The notes: generated from the letters alone by a model not told the origin. A stretch of DNA of 5,781 bases from Candidatus Nomurabacteria bacterium (GCA_943359425.1 CALRHN010000009.1:1-5781); one strand, 5' to 3'. Shown: positions 1 to 5,781, counted from the first letter of the stretch. Program-made: numbers and translations.

Positions 1-2774
1 ACATTGTCTGTTGTGATGTCTTTGAGATTGATCTTCTCACCAAGCGATTGTTCAGTGGCGATCTGTGTCAGATCAACTACCGGAGCAGTAATATCGGTAA
101 GCGTCGCACCAGTTGTCACCGTGCGTTCGGGTGTACCGTCGCCGTTCGTATCAATATCGACGGTTACTCCTTGTCCGCCCTGAGCAAGAACTGTTTCGTC
201 CACATGATAGGTGTGAATCTCTCCGTCAGTAATCGGAATGTCTGTAGCCTGGAAAACAACCTGACTATCTCCTCCATTCGCACTACTCATACCGAAACCG
301 TAACTGGAGCCACTGCCATCACCTACAACTTTATACGTATACGTATCGTTCGGGAAAAGAAGAAGAACAGATTCTGAATCTGCATCGTAATACGAGTTAG
401 GAATTGCATCTATCTCTTGCGTATTTATAACTCCAGTGACATTACCAAGAGAATCTGTGACAGATAATTGAACAGGGCTCAAAACTTTAATCTCTTTTCG
501 GTGATCATTAGCAACCGCAAGCTTCTCAATGAGTTGATCTGCGTCATTGTATGAATGATTGGAGAAATAGGTAGCAAGTGCCCCGAGCTTCTGTGAAATA
601 GATTTTAGATACTGAACCGATGGATCAAGGGTTGCGCCATTGTATCCCCAAACGGCCTTAATATTTCGGAGATCAGTACAGGAAAATGTCAGTCCGCCGA
701 CAATTACCGAGCCTGTGCATGGATTCTGATAGACATGGCCGTATTTACTGCGCAAGATACCAAGGCCATCTTTGATATTTGCATAAATCGATTGAACAGT
801 ATTTGCATACTGCTTGTAAAGCGGGTTTGAGTTGATGTGATTGTAATTATCGTACGGTTTTGCCTGGCTATTGTATGTGTCTGTGTGTTGGTAGCATTTC
901 TTGTAGTTTGCTGAACCTATTTCATCGCATTTGCTGAGAGTGACATCGCTCAAGATACCGCGCGGGTCGTTGGCATTGTTTAAAAAAGTGTGCCCCGGTG
1001 CTTCATTTTTATGAGCATCGAATGTTACTTGACTGATACCATGGCCATAATCAAACGAGACGGATTCATTGTTAAAATTCGGACCGTCTTCTTGAGCAAG
1101 GATGGCGAGCGAAAGTTCTTCAGGGAAACTAGCCTGAGAAAGTGTTGAAATATTCAGAGCGTGATCATCAGCATTGTAGAGAGACTTTGTGGTATTCGTA
1201 TTCGTGAAATAATTATGGACTGAATCAAGGATGGATTGTTTACGAGCATTCTTTTGATTATTCCCGTTACCATCTATATGTGTCGCAGATGTGTTCTGGT
1301 ATTCGGTTTGTTTCGTTGAATCATACGGCAAACGTGTCGCCGCTCCACTCGGAGATCCCGCGATCATCCACATCGTCGTATTATCGGTCGGATCCTGAAC
1401 TTGATACCAACGAAAACCGTCAGCAACAACCGGCTGGCCATTCGTATCAGTCTTTGCGACGATATAGACGATCCAATCATTTGGAAGTGTTTTCACAAGT
1501 ACACCACTAGCGCTCGGCGTTTCGCGAAGGTTGGTAAATGGAGAAAACCCTGTGATTTTGGCATAGTAATGAGCGGGTGTTTGTGGAAGCGGGCCAGTAG
1601 TGAGCCAAGGTGTAAAATCGGGGATTGGGCCACCATCATTATTGATTGTGTCCCCTAATCCTGTAGGATTTGTTGTTGCATTATAAGGGCCAGTTGAATC
1701 ACCCCACCAGTTGTTTTCCAAATTCAATGGGCTAGACCAATAAACTTGAGCTCCATAGCCAGTATTCGCGTAGATAAAATTATTTGCAAAAGAAAGTGTG
1801 GGGACAGTATTCAATGAACTGTTAGAGTACATCGCAAGCCCGGTCTGATTTTGCGTCAAGGTTGTGTCACTCACAGTTACAGTTGGTGGACCTTGTTCTT
1901 CGTCGTTATACGCAACAATACCAGCAGCGGAGAAGTCAGAAATAGTGCTGTGGGTGAGCGTGAGTGTACTATGTTGATACACACCGATGCCCTGAGATCC
2001 AATAGATCCCCTAGTGCCATGTTGCAGAGTTAAGTGATCGGCAGAAAAAATAGAGTTCTGATATATTCCCACTCCGTCACCATTTATTACGTGACTAATT
2101 GAAGAGTTATCAAGAATCAAGGAACTTCCTTGGTAGAGGCCTATAGCATCATGAGCTATATTATTTATAGAAGCGTCCGATATTGTAGCAATACTTCCAC
2201 CGTACAAACCAATTGCATTACCACCTACAGTGTCCATGTTTATACTATCAGCAACTAAGTGACTACTACCATAGAGTCCAATTGCATCTCCTAAAATATT
2301 ATTAAATACCAGATGGGAAACACCTAGAGATGAACCGGAATAGAGCTGCAAACCCCCTGAATTTGAGAAATTAAGATTTGAAACTGACAAGGCCGAGGAG
2401 TGAGACAAAAAATTTGATCCGCTAGAAAAGTTTATGAAAGAAAGCGAACTATCATTATTTGCGTTAAATAAATCCAGGTAAGAGTTATTAAACGTAACTG
2501 GGTGAGCAGTATTACCATTAGCAACCAAATGGCCGAGAACACTAACTCCTTGACCATTTACAACAACTCCGGGATTTATTGTAAGTGTGACCCCTTCTAT
2601 AACAGTAATCGGTGTTGTAACTAAATAAGGACTGCCCGCTAAACTCCAAGCGGTGTCGGTAGAAATATCACCATTTACATTAGTCGCCGCACTAACACGA
2701 GAAATGGGAGCTAATAAAATTAGAAATAAAAAGGAGAAACAAAAAATCGCGAAACGACTTTTGAATACTTTCAT
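1..2774 (-). CDS. Secreted beta-helix / SH3b / lysozyme-like multidomain protein (3' end beyond window)
   Basis: The frame is open for 924 codons from ATG at 2774 to the left edge; the C-terminus is missing. Residues 1-30 form a Sec signal peptide (K2, K5, R7, hydrophobic core 8-21, VSA-A cleavage near 29/30). About 50-390 is a right-handed parallel beta-helix: IGLY-type coils recur every 23-28 residues and end in NNWWGDSTGPY (354-364), a usual cap of such helices. About 402-472 is SH3b-like (NLRETPSASG, then GFRWYQV and MWMIAG). About 505-740 resembles the SLT/lysozyme fold: ILAQEDG with candidate catalytic E562, GHGISQ (577-582), NIKDGLGIL and AVWGYNGA. Residues 764 onward look like beta domains (SPVQLSVTDSLGN), followed by an Asp/Asn-rich loop. 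Predicted role (inference): an exported peptidoglycan-binding and peptidoglycan-cleaving or surface protein. It lies 51 bp downstream of the pilin operon on the same strand. Exact family and substrate are not known; the ORF and signal peptide are secure, the enzymatic activity is not proven. Confidence 0.9.
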   Translation of the reverse strand, partial: MKVFKSRFAIFCFSFLFLILLAPISRVSAATNVNGDISTDTAWSLAGSPYLVTTPITVIEGVTLTINPGVVVNGQGVSVLGHLVANGNTAHPVTFNNSYLDLFNANNDSSLSFINFSSGSNFLSHSSALSVSNLNFSNSGGLQLYSGSSLGVSHLVFNNILGDAIGLYGSSHLVADSINMDTVGGNAIGLYGGSIATISDASINNIAHDAIGLYQGSSLILDNSSISHVINGDGVGIYQNSIFSADHLTLQHGTRGSIGSQGIGVYQHSTLTLTHSTISDFSAAGIVAYNDEEQGPPTVTVSDTTLTQNQTGLAMYSNSSLNTVPTLSFANNFIYANTGYGAQVYWSSPLNLENNWWGDSTGPYNATTNPTGLGDTINNDGGPIPDFTPWLTTGPLPQTPAHYYAKITGFSPFTNLRETPSASGVLVKTLPNDWIVYIVAKTDTNGQPVVADGFRWYQVQDPTDNTTMWMIAGSPSGAATRLPYDSTKQTEYQNTSATHIDGNGNNQKNARKQSILDSVHNYFTNTNTTKSLYNADDHALNISTLSQASFPEELSLAILAQEDGPNFNNESVSFDYGHGISQVTFDAHKNEAPGHTFLNNANDPRGILSDVTLSKCDEIGSANYKKCYQHTDTYNSQAKPYDNYNHINSNPLYKQYANTVQSIYANIKDGLGILRSKYGHVYQNPCTGSVIVGGLTFSCTDLRNIKAVWGYNGATLDPSVQYLKSISQKLGALATYFSNHSYNDADQLIEKLAVANDHRKEIKVLSPVQLSVTDSLGNVTGVINTQEIDAIPNSYYDADSESVLLLFPNDTYTYKVVGDGSGSSYGFGMSSANGGDSQVVFQATDIPITDGEIHTYHVDETVLAQGGQGVTVDIDTNGDGTPERTVTTGATLTDITAPVVDLTQIATEQSLGEKINLKDITTDN
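555..1262 (-). other. Lysozyme/lytic-transglycosylase-like domain (residues ~505-740)
   Basis: In order the region shows: a helix ending in LSLAILAQEDGPNF with E562 where SLT/lysozyme-fold enzymes keep their catalytic Glu; GHGISQ 20 residues on, matching the GLMQ-type motif of those enzymes; NIKDGLGILRSKYG resembling the N-x-x-x-G-x-x-x-L helix; and AVWGYNGA followed by VQYLKSISQKL, resembling the AAYNAG...YV element. The four motifs occur in the family's order. Spacing between the second and third is longer than usual because of a roughly 80-residue Tyr/Asn-rich insert. It is inferred to cleave the glycan strand of peptidoglycan outside the membrane. An inactive binding domain is the alternative. 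Confidence 0.6.
1359..1571 (-). other. SH3b-like (bacterial SH3) domain, residues ~402-472
   Basis: The segment starts YYAKITGFSPFTNLRETPSA, where NLRETPS is the N-L-R-x-x-P-S signature of bacterial SH3 domains. It continues with GVLVKTLPNDWIVYIV (the strand normally holding the G-x-x-L-P-x-G turn) and ends with FRWYQVQ and MWMIAG, matching the W-x-x-V and G-W-V-x strands. Such domains bind cell-wall peptides or glycans and often precede hydrolase domains, as here, where a lysozyme-like domain follows about 30 residues later. Confidence 0.65.
1908..2288 (-). repeat. Tandem beta-helix coil repeats (about 23 residues, IGLY core)
   Basis: Six successive coils carry a [DNQA]-[AG]-[IV]-[GV]-[LIVA]-Y core: DAIGLY 163, NAIGLY 186, DAIGLY 209, DGVGIY 233, QGIGVY 261 and AGIVAY 284. 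The steps are 23, 23, 24, 28 and 23 residues. Each is followed by a Ser/Asn-rich turn and a second strand such as DSINM, DASIN or NSSIS. This periodicity is what a right-handed parallel beta-helix (PbH1/NosD-type) shows. The repeat is clear in protein but diverged in DNA, so it is old duplication rather than a recent tandem array. Confidence 0.8.
2685..2774 (-). other. Sec signal peptide of the beta-helix protein
   Basis: The first 30 codons give a basic start (MKVFKSR), a hydrophobic run FAIFCFSFLFLILLA, then PISRVSA-A. Small residues at -3 and -1 fit signal peptidase I cleavage after A29 or A30. No lipobox cysteine follows (C12 lies inside the core), so a lipoprotein is unlikely. The mature protein would begin ATNVNGDIS and be released or held by a C-terminal anchor outside the window. 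Confidence 0.85.
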
Positions 2775-2782
2775 GTTCCCTA

Positions 2783-2791
2783 ATTCTAGCA
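2783..2791 (-). promoter_or_regulatory. Candidate extended -10 promoter for the beta-helix gene
   Basis: On the minus strand the sequence is TGCTAGAAT: a TAGAAT hexamer (5 of 6 matches to TATAAT) preceded by TGn, the extended -10 arrangement. No good -35 box is seen at 16-18 bp. Only 8 bases separate it from the ATG at 2774, so a transcript starting about 7 bases downstream would be leaderless or nearly so. No well-spaced Shine-Dalgarno is present (AGGGA lies only about 2 bases from the ATG), which is consistent with that. It may instead be chance, with the gene read from the upstream operon. Confidence 0.4.
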
Positions 2792-2801
2792 AGGTTTACA
2801 C

Positions 2802-2819
2802 AAAAAACCAGCCAACTGG
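2802..2819 (-). terminator. Short hairpin plus T-tract after the pilX-like gene (weak terminator)
   Basis: On the minus strand CCAG-TTGG-CTGG forms a 4-bp stem with a 4-base loop, followed directly by six T residues. It starts 7 bases after the TAG stop of the PilX-like gene. Position and T-run fit an intrinsic terminator, but the stem is very short, so termination would be partial at best and read-through into the beta-helix gene is plausible. Confidence 0.4.
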
Positions 2820-2825
2820 GGAAAA

Positions 2826-4586
2826 CTATTGAGTCTCTTTCCAAGAAGTCACACTATAAGAACCTGAGGGGCCGCTTGAGAAATTGAGGTTTGCGAGCCC
2901 AGATTCATATGTTATATCAGAATTCCCACCGAGTACCATCTTGTAAGCAGTCACCTCCTTCACATGGGAACCACCTCCAAGAGTAACAGTACCGTTTGGT
3001 GCGTATATTATAACGGCCCCCGCATTACCAGTGATACTTGCTGCTGAAGCAGAAGAACTATTTGTGATCATTAGAAAATAACTGCCTGCTGTACCTGACC
3101 CATTCGCACTACCGCCACTAGAAATACTAATGGTGCCATCGACGACAATCACTCCATCGTTTGTTCCATAACTCGACGCGAGGTTAAGATGCCCTGGAGT
3201 AAGATCAAGGTTCCCTGTCACCCAGAGTGTGCCCGTAACAGTAAGAGTAGTATTACTGCTAACAGTAAGATTGCCGACGATTTTTTTCGGCCCAATACTG
3301 GAACCAGGCGAACTCACACTGTAGTTCCCGTTTATAATACCTCCTGCAGTCGCTTCATCCTCCCAACTTTGAATATTTGCATCGGAAATAGGAAAGCTCG
3401 TATAGGTTGGATCTGACTGAGAACTGCAAGATTTGTTATTCCCCGTTCCAGAAACACAGTAGATGTTGCCTGTGGCAGAAACGTAATTTACTGTATGAGC
3501 TTGCGCCGTCCCAGAAACAGTGCCCACTGGAAGTTTGTTATTTACATCACTCCCGATAATTGATCCATTAATACCCCCAAGATACACGGAAAAATAATAA
3601 TCTAACCCCGATGGTGTCGTATTGTTCCAAGTACCCCCCTGCTGTCCGATCTTACCGAGACCATTTGCATAGCCGCCGGAGGAAGCGCCGATAATGTAAT
3701 AATTAGAACTAGAAGTTGCGGCGTCAACAACAAGCCAATATGTTGTTCCTGTAACAAGAACCGGATTTGTAGTCATTGCAATATCAATCCAGCCATATGA
3801 AGTGGCTACTGACGCCGCAGAAAGCGTACCGCTCGCGAGCACTGTTGTACTCGGGCTGCCGCTTGAATCACTCACAATCTTTACGGTCGCATTTGCTGGA
3901 CTGCCCGTTTTCTTTATATACAATTGGACTTTATTGAGCGGACTTCCATCAATAGAAATCTGAAAGCTTTGCGCGATATCTTGTGTAGCAGTAGCATTGC
4001 CGAACGTAACATTGTTCGCTGGGGTACCGGAACCATTCGTTTGATCAGCAGTGAGTGCAGGGCTATTCGCAGAAATCGCCGTTCCAGAAATAGAATTATC
4101 ACCATTACTACTTGCCGTAATGGGTCCATTAGAGTAAACATTTCCTATTACTTTCCCGTCGGGAATACTTAGTCCACCTGTTCCGACCTGTACGCCATAA
4201 TTAAAAGACGCTCCAGTACCCGCAGTGACTTTGACATCCACTCGACGACTATATGTTGAAACAGCTCCCAAGGTTTGTATTTCTTTCTGCCCACCGCCGA
4301 GGTCGGTGAGCGTTGTTGTCGCAGATGACGTGCCGAGAACGAGCGTTTCCGTACTGCTCGTCTGTTTGGAATGTTTGAGACGATAAATAATGTCTTCGAC
4401 GCCGCTCTCGGCAGTGAAGTAACTCTGCTTCGACGTCGCAAGAGTGCTCGACGACTGGAATTCGCGAGCGAGCGGGAGCGCGAGGCCGAGAACGATGGCG
4501 AGCGAGGCGAAGAGGAAGAAGATGACCGATATCATCATGGCCGCACCGGCTTGTTTGTTTTGTAATTTGGAATTTGGAGTTTTCAT
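2826..4586 (-). CDS. PilX-like minor pilin / pilus-tip protein with inserted jelly-roll-like domain
   Basis: A 586-aa protein, much longer than ordinary PilX (about 150-200 aa). The N-terminus is KQAG-AAMMISVIFFLFASLAIVLGLAL: a hydrophobic helix after Gly14 with no Glu at +5, as is usual for PilX/GspK-like proteins, followed by FTAESGVEDIIYRLK (57-71), a pattern common to them. The body is Gly/Ser/Thr-rich beta structure. Residues ~201-337 (AQSFQISIDG ... GWIDIAM ... GTTYWLVVDA ... YFSVYLGG) resemble a jelly-roll 'choice-of-anchor' type domain and interrupt a GNVYSNGPI...GSIIGSDV bactofilin-like stretch. The C-terminal half (GPKKIVGNLTV, GTLWVTGNL, GVIVVDG, GAVIIYAPNGTV) reads as further beta coils. 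C377 and C387 are the only cysteines. The start follows the previous stop by one base and has GGAGGA at 4599-4594. Probable role (inference): large exposed minor pilin at the filament tip, perhaps an adhesin. Confidence 0.85.
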   Translation of the reverse strand: MKTPNSKLQNKQAGAAMMISVIFFLFASLAIVLGLALPLAREFQSSSTLATSKQSYFTAESGVEDIIYRLKHSKQTSSTETLVLGTSSATTTLTDLGGGQKEIQTLGAVSTYSRRVDVKVTAGTGASFNYGVQVGTGGLSIPDGKVIGNVYSNGPITASSNGDNSISGTAISANSPALTADQTNGSGTPANNVTFGNATATQDIAQSFQISIDGSPLNKVQLYIKKTGSPANATVKIVSDSSGSPSTTVLASGTLSAASVATSYGWIDIAMTTNPVLVTGTTYWLVVDAATSSSNYYIIGASSGGYANGLGKIGQQGGTWNNTTPSGLDYYFSVYLGGINGSIIGSDVNNKLPVGTVSGTAQAHTVNYVSATGNIYCVSGTGNNKSCSSQSDPTYTSFPISDANIQSWEDEATAGGIINGNYSVSSPGSSIGPKKIVGNLTVSSNTTLTVTGTLWVTGNLDLTPGHLNLASSYGTNDGVIVVDGTISISSGGSANGSGTAGSYFLMITNSSSASAASITGNAGAVIIYAPNGTVTLGGGSHVKEVTAYKMVLGGNSDITYESGLANLNFSSGPSGSYSVTSWKETQ

Positions 4587-4587
4587 A

Positions 4588-5112
4588 TTAGTATCCTCCG
4601 CGCAGTATTATCGTGTCATAAAAATTCTGCGCCGGCGATGACGTGTTCTTCGCGTCCTGGATCGTGAGCTCGACTTTGACCGCGCTGCCGCTCGTCGTCG
4701 TGATGGACCGGAAGATGAGGCTCGTGACATTCACATTCCCGCTCGTGAGGTCACCGGTGAGCGTGCCGTTCTCTGTCAATTGCAATACTTGGCTCGCTAC
4801 AGAGAATTTCACCGTCTTCGCCGCACCGTTCGAGTCGAGTGTATTGAGCTGTAGAATGCCGGGACTGCTGTTGAATGTACTGTTGGAGTTGTCGACAGAG
4901 AGAGCTCCGCGAATCTCGCGCGAGATACGCTCCATCGCACTGTTGCCCGCATCGAGCATGTAATGGTTGCTCCGCGTCGCGGCGAAAGATTTCGTCGTGA
5001 CGATGAGAGCGTTCATGACGGTGACCGTGAGGAAGGCAAAGATGACGATATACACGAGCACTTCGATGAGTGTCGTCCCGCGATTCTTTGATTTGTGAAA
5101 ATGAGTATGCAT
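4588..5112 (-). CDS. PilW/GspJ-like minor prepilin
   Basis: A 174-aa prepilin. After a short His/Lys-rich leader (MHTHFHKSKNR) comes G12|TTLIEVLVYIVIFAFLTVTV, a type III signal: prepilin peptidase would cut after G12, with Glu17 at mature +5 and a hydrophobic alpha-1 helix. LDAGNSAMERISREIRGA (53-70) is the helix continuation typical of PilW/GspJ. The C-terminal part is short beta strands (ILQLNTLDSNG, KFSVASQVLQLTENG, VTSLIFRSITTT, KVELTIQ), the usual pseudopilin head. An ATG at 5226 in the same frame would add 38 basic residues and overlap the upstream gene by 113 bases; I prefer 5112, which lies one base after the upstream TAA and gives a normal prepilin leader. No Shine-Dalgarno precedes 5112, so translation probably relies on reinitiation after the upstream stop. 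It is a probable minor component of the pilus-initiation complex. Confidence 0.87.
   Translation of the reverse strand: MHTHFHKSKNRGTTLIEVLVYIVIFAFLTVTVMNALIVTTKSFAATRSNHYMLDAGNSAMERISREIRGALSVDNSNSTFNSSPGILQLNTLDSNGAAKTVKFSVASQVLQLTENGTLTGDLTSGNVNVTSLIFRSITTTSGSAVKVELTIQDAKNTSSPAQNFYDTIILRGGY
4594..4599 (-). promoter_or_regulatory. Shine-Dalgarno for the PilX-like gene inside the upstream coding end
   Basis: The minus strand reads GGAGGA seven bases before ATG at 4586. These bases are also the Gly-Gly codons of the preceding prepilin's C-terminal RGGY. This is the strongest ribosome binding site in the window and fixes the PilX-like start. Confidence 0.85.
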
Positions 5113-5113
5113 G

Positions 5114-5596
5114 TTAGCTAAAGATGTCGGCAATATAGAGCGATAATGTTTTCGTCGCCGTTGTACTGCCGTCAGGCCACGAAACGGTCTCGGTAACGAG
5201 CCGTGTTCCCGTATCCGCAGTGCCACCGGAAGAAGTTATGTCGTCGTTCGAGTCGCGATTTACCGCGGAGAAAACGATGGTGCGGGTAAAAATGCCGATG
5301 GTGGAAACCGTCGTCGAAAGCGACCACGTACCGCCGGAGTACGACAGATAGTACGTCGTGCCGTTCGTGAGTCCGGAAATATTTGACCAGGCATTGTCGC
5401 GGATGATCTTCACCGCTTCGGCGCCTTCTTCGACGAGATAGCTCGCCTCCGACGCATTGAGCGAACGACGGCTCATCTTGATCGAACTCTGCGCGATTGT
5501 TGCCACAGAGAGGAGCGTTACGGTAATGATACTCGTCGCGACAAGTATTTCGACGAGGGCGAATCCTGATATATTTTTTTTAGGAAATGTTTTCAT
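5114..5596 (-). CDS. PilV/GspI-like minor prepilin
   Basis: A 160-aa protein with leader MKTFPKKNISG and a textbook type III site, G11|FALVEILVATSIITVTLLSVATIAQSS; Glu16 is mature +5. ASYLVEEGAEAVKIIRDNAW (51-70) matches the PilV/GspI pattern in which the helix ends in E-x-x-x-x-I-R-x-x-x-W. The rest is a small Ser/Thr-rich beta head (GTTYYLSYSGGTWSLST, FTRTIVFSAV, TRLVTETVSWPDGST, TKTLSLYIADIF). The ATG lies one base after the previous gene's TAA, and a weak GGAA (5606-5603) lies six bases upstream. It would be inserted in the cytoplasmic membrane, processed by PilD and assembled with the neighbouring PilW- and PilX-like proteins into the filament's tip or initiation complex (established for the family, inferred here). 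Confidence 0.9.
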   Translation of the reverse strand: MKTFPKKNISGFALVEILVATSIITVTLLSVATIAQSSIKMSRRSLNASEASYLVEEGAEAVKIIRDNAWSNISGLTNGTTYYLSYSGGTWSLSTTVSTIGIFTRTIVFSAVNRDSNDDITSSGGTADTGTRLVTETVSWPDGSTTATKTLSLYIADIFS

Positions 5597-5597
5597 A

Positions 5598-5781
5598 TTA
5601 GCTTCCGCTAACGAGTCCTGTCTTTGTGATCGTTATCACTTTCTGCGTCGATGAACTCGCAACGAGAGAGAGCGTGAGCGTGCCGTTCTCGCTTGTCGTT
5701 CCGGTGAGACGATCGAAGGTCACATTCACGGCACCTCCGGCGAGACTGATCGATGAGAGCGTGACCTTACTATCAAATGTT
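5598..5781 (-). CDS. FimT/GspH-like pseudopilin, C-terminal 60 residues (5' end outside window)
   Basis: An open frame enters from the right edge and ends with TAA at 5600-5598. The visible residues begin TFDSKVTLSSISLAGGAVNV and continue VTFDRLTGTTSENGTLTLSLV, then a strand KVITITKTGLVSGS. The order V-x-F-x-x-L-x-G, G-T-L-T-L, I-x-I-x-x-x-G is the C-terminal beta pattern of GspH/FimT-type pseudopilins. Its place immediately upstream of PilV-, PilW- and PilX-like genes is the usual fimT-pilV-pilW-pilX order, which supports the call. The N-terminal signal and helix cannot be seen, so the family assignment rests on a short segment plus context. Confidence 0.7.
   Translation of the reverse strand, partial: TFDSKVTLSSISLAGGAVNVTFDRLTGTTSENGTLTLSLVASSSTQKVITITKTGLVSGS

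Noticed and set aside
48..377. Plus-strand open frame of 109 codons
   Set aside because: It lies antisense to the continuous beta-helix protein frame, encodes no recognisable motif, and has no ribosome binding site. The other plus-strand frames (for example 1280-1658, 1851-2033, 3189-3416, 4643-4963) are rejected for the same reason.
1908..2288. CRISPR-like or DNA-level tandem repeat
   Set aside because: The periodicity is in the protein (beta-helix coils). The DNA copies are diverged, with no constant repeat and spacer pattern.
3914..4441. Minus-strand frames of 75 and 90 codons within the PilX-like gene
   Set aside because: They are out-of-frame shadows of the 586-aa protein, which is continuous and has coherent domain signatures.
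5113..5226. N-terminal extension of the PilW-like gene starting at 5226
   Set aside because: It overlaps the end of the PilV-like gene, adds a basic stretch unlike a prepilin leader, and would push the cleavage Gly to residue 50. The ATG at 5112 gives a normal 12-residue leader.
1..5781. Alternative genetic code with TGA recoded (as in Gracilibacteria/Absconditabacteria)
   Set aside because: No in-frame TGA occurs in any of the five genes; Trp is TGG and Gly is GGN throughout.

Overview
The window reads as one minus-strand gene cluster, with transcription running from base 5781 towards base 1. It encodes a set of type IV pilus minor (pseudo)prepilins followed by one very large secreted protein. 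The organism is most likely a member of the Candidate Phyla Radiation / Patescibacteria (Parcubacteria-like). That is an inference from the tightly packed prepilin set and from a PilX-like protein whose C-terminal layout I associate with those genomes. Translation fits the normal bacterial code: no in-frame TGA occurs in about 1,900 codons, and TAA and TAG are the stops used.

Layout in transcription order: (1) 5781-5598, the last 60 residues of a FimT/GspH-like pseudopilin, cut by the window edge. (2) 5596-5114, a 160-aa PilV/GspI-like prepilin with a clear G|FALVE processing site. (3) 5112-4588, a 174-aa PilW/GspJ-like prepilin with G|TTLIE. (4) 4586-2826, a 586-aa PilX-like protein with a class III-like hydrophobic N-terminus and a large Gly/Ser/Thr-rich beta-structured body, into which a jelly-roll-like domain is inserted. 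The junctions between genes 1-2, 2-3 and 3-4 each leave exactly one base between stop and start, so the four genes form a translationally coupled operon.

(5) After a 51-bp gap holding a weak terminator-like hairpin and an extended -10 box comes a long reading frame from 2774 to the left edge (at least 924 codons). It has a Sec signal peptide, a right-handed parallel beta-helix with about 23-residue coils, an SH3b-like domain, a lysozyme/lytic-transglycosylase-like domain with a candidate catalytic Glu562, and C-terminal beta domains. Its C-terminus lies outside the window.

Working model (inference): genes 1-4 make the minor-pilin tip/initiation complex of a type IV pilus or related filament, with the large PilX-like protein as a candidate exposed tip adhesin. 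The beta-helix protein is a secreted, peptidoglycan-targeting or surface-binding partner. It could open the wall for the pilus, or act on a neighbouring cell. There is no RNA gene, mobile element or CRISPR array, and no gene-free stretch over 300 bases.
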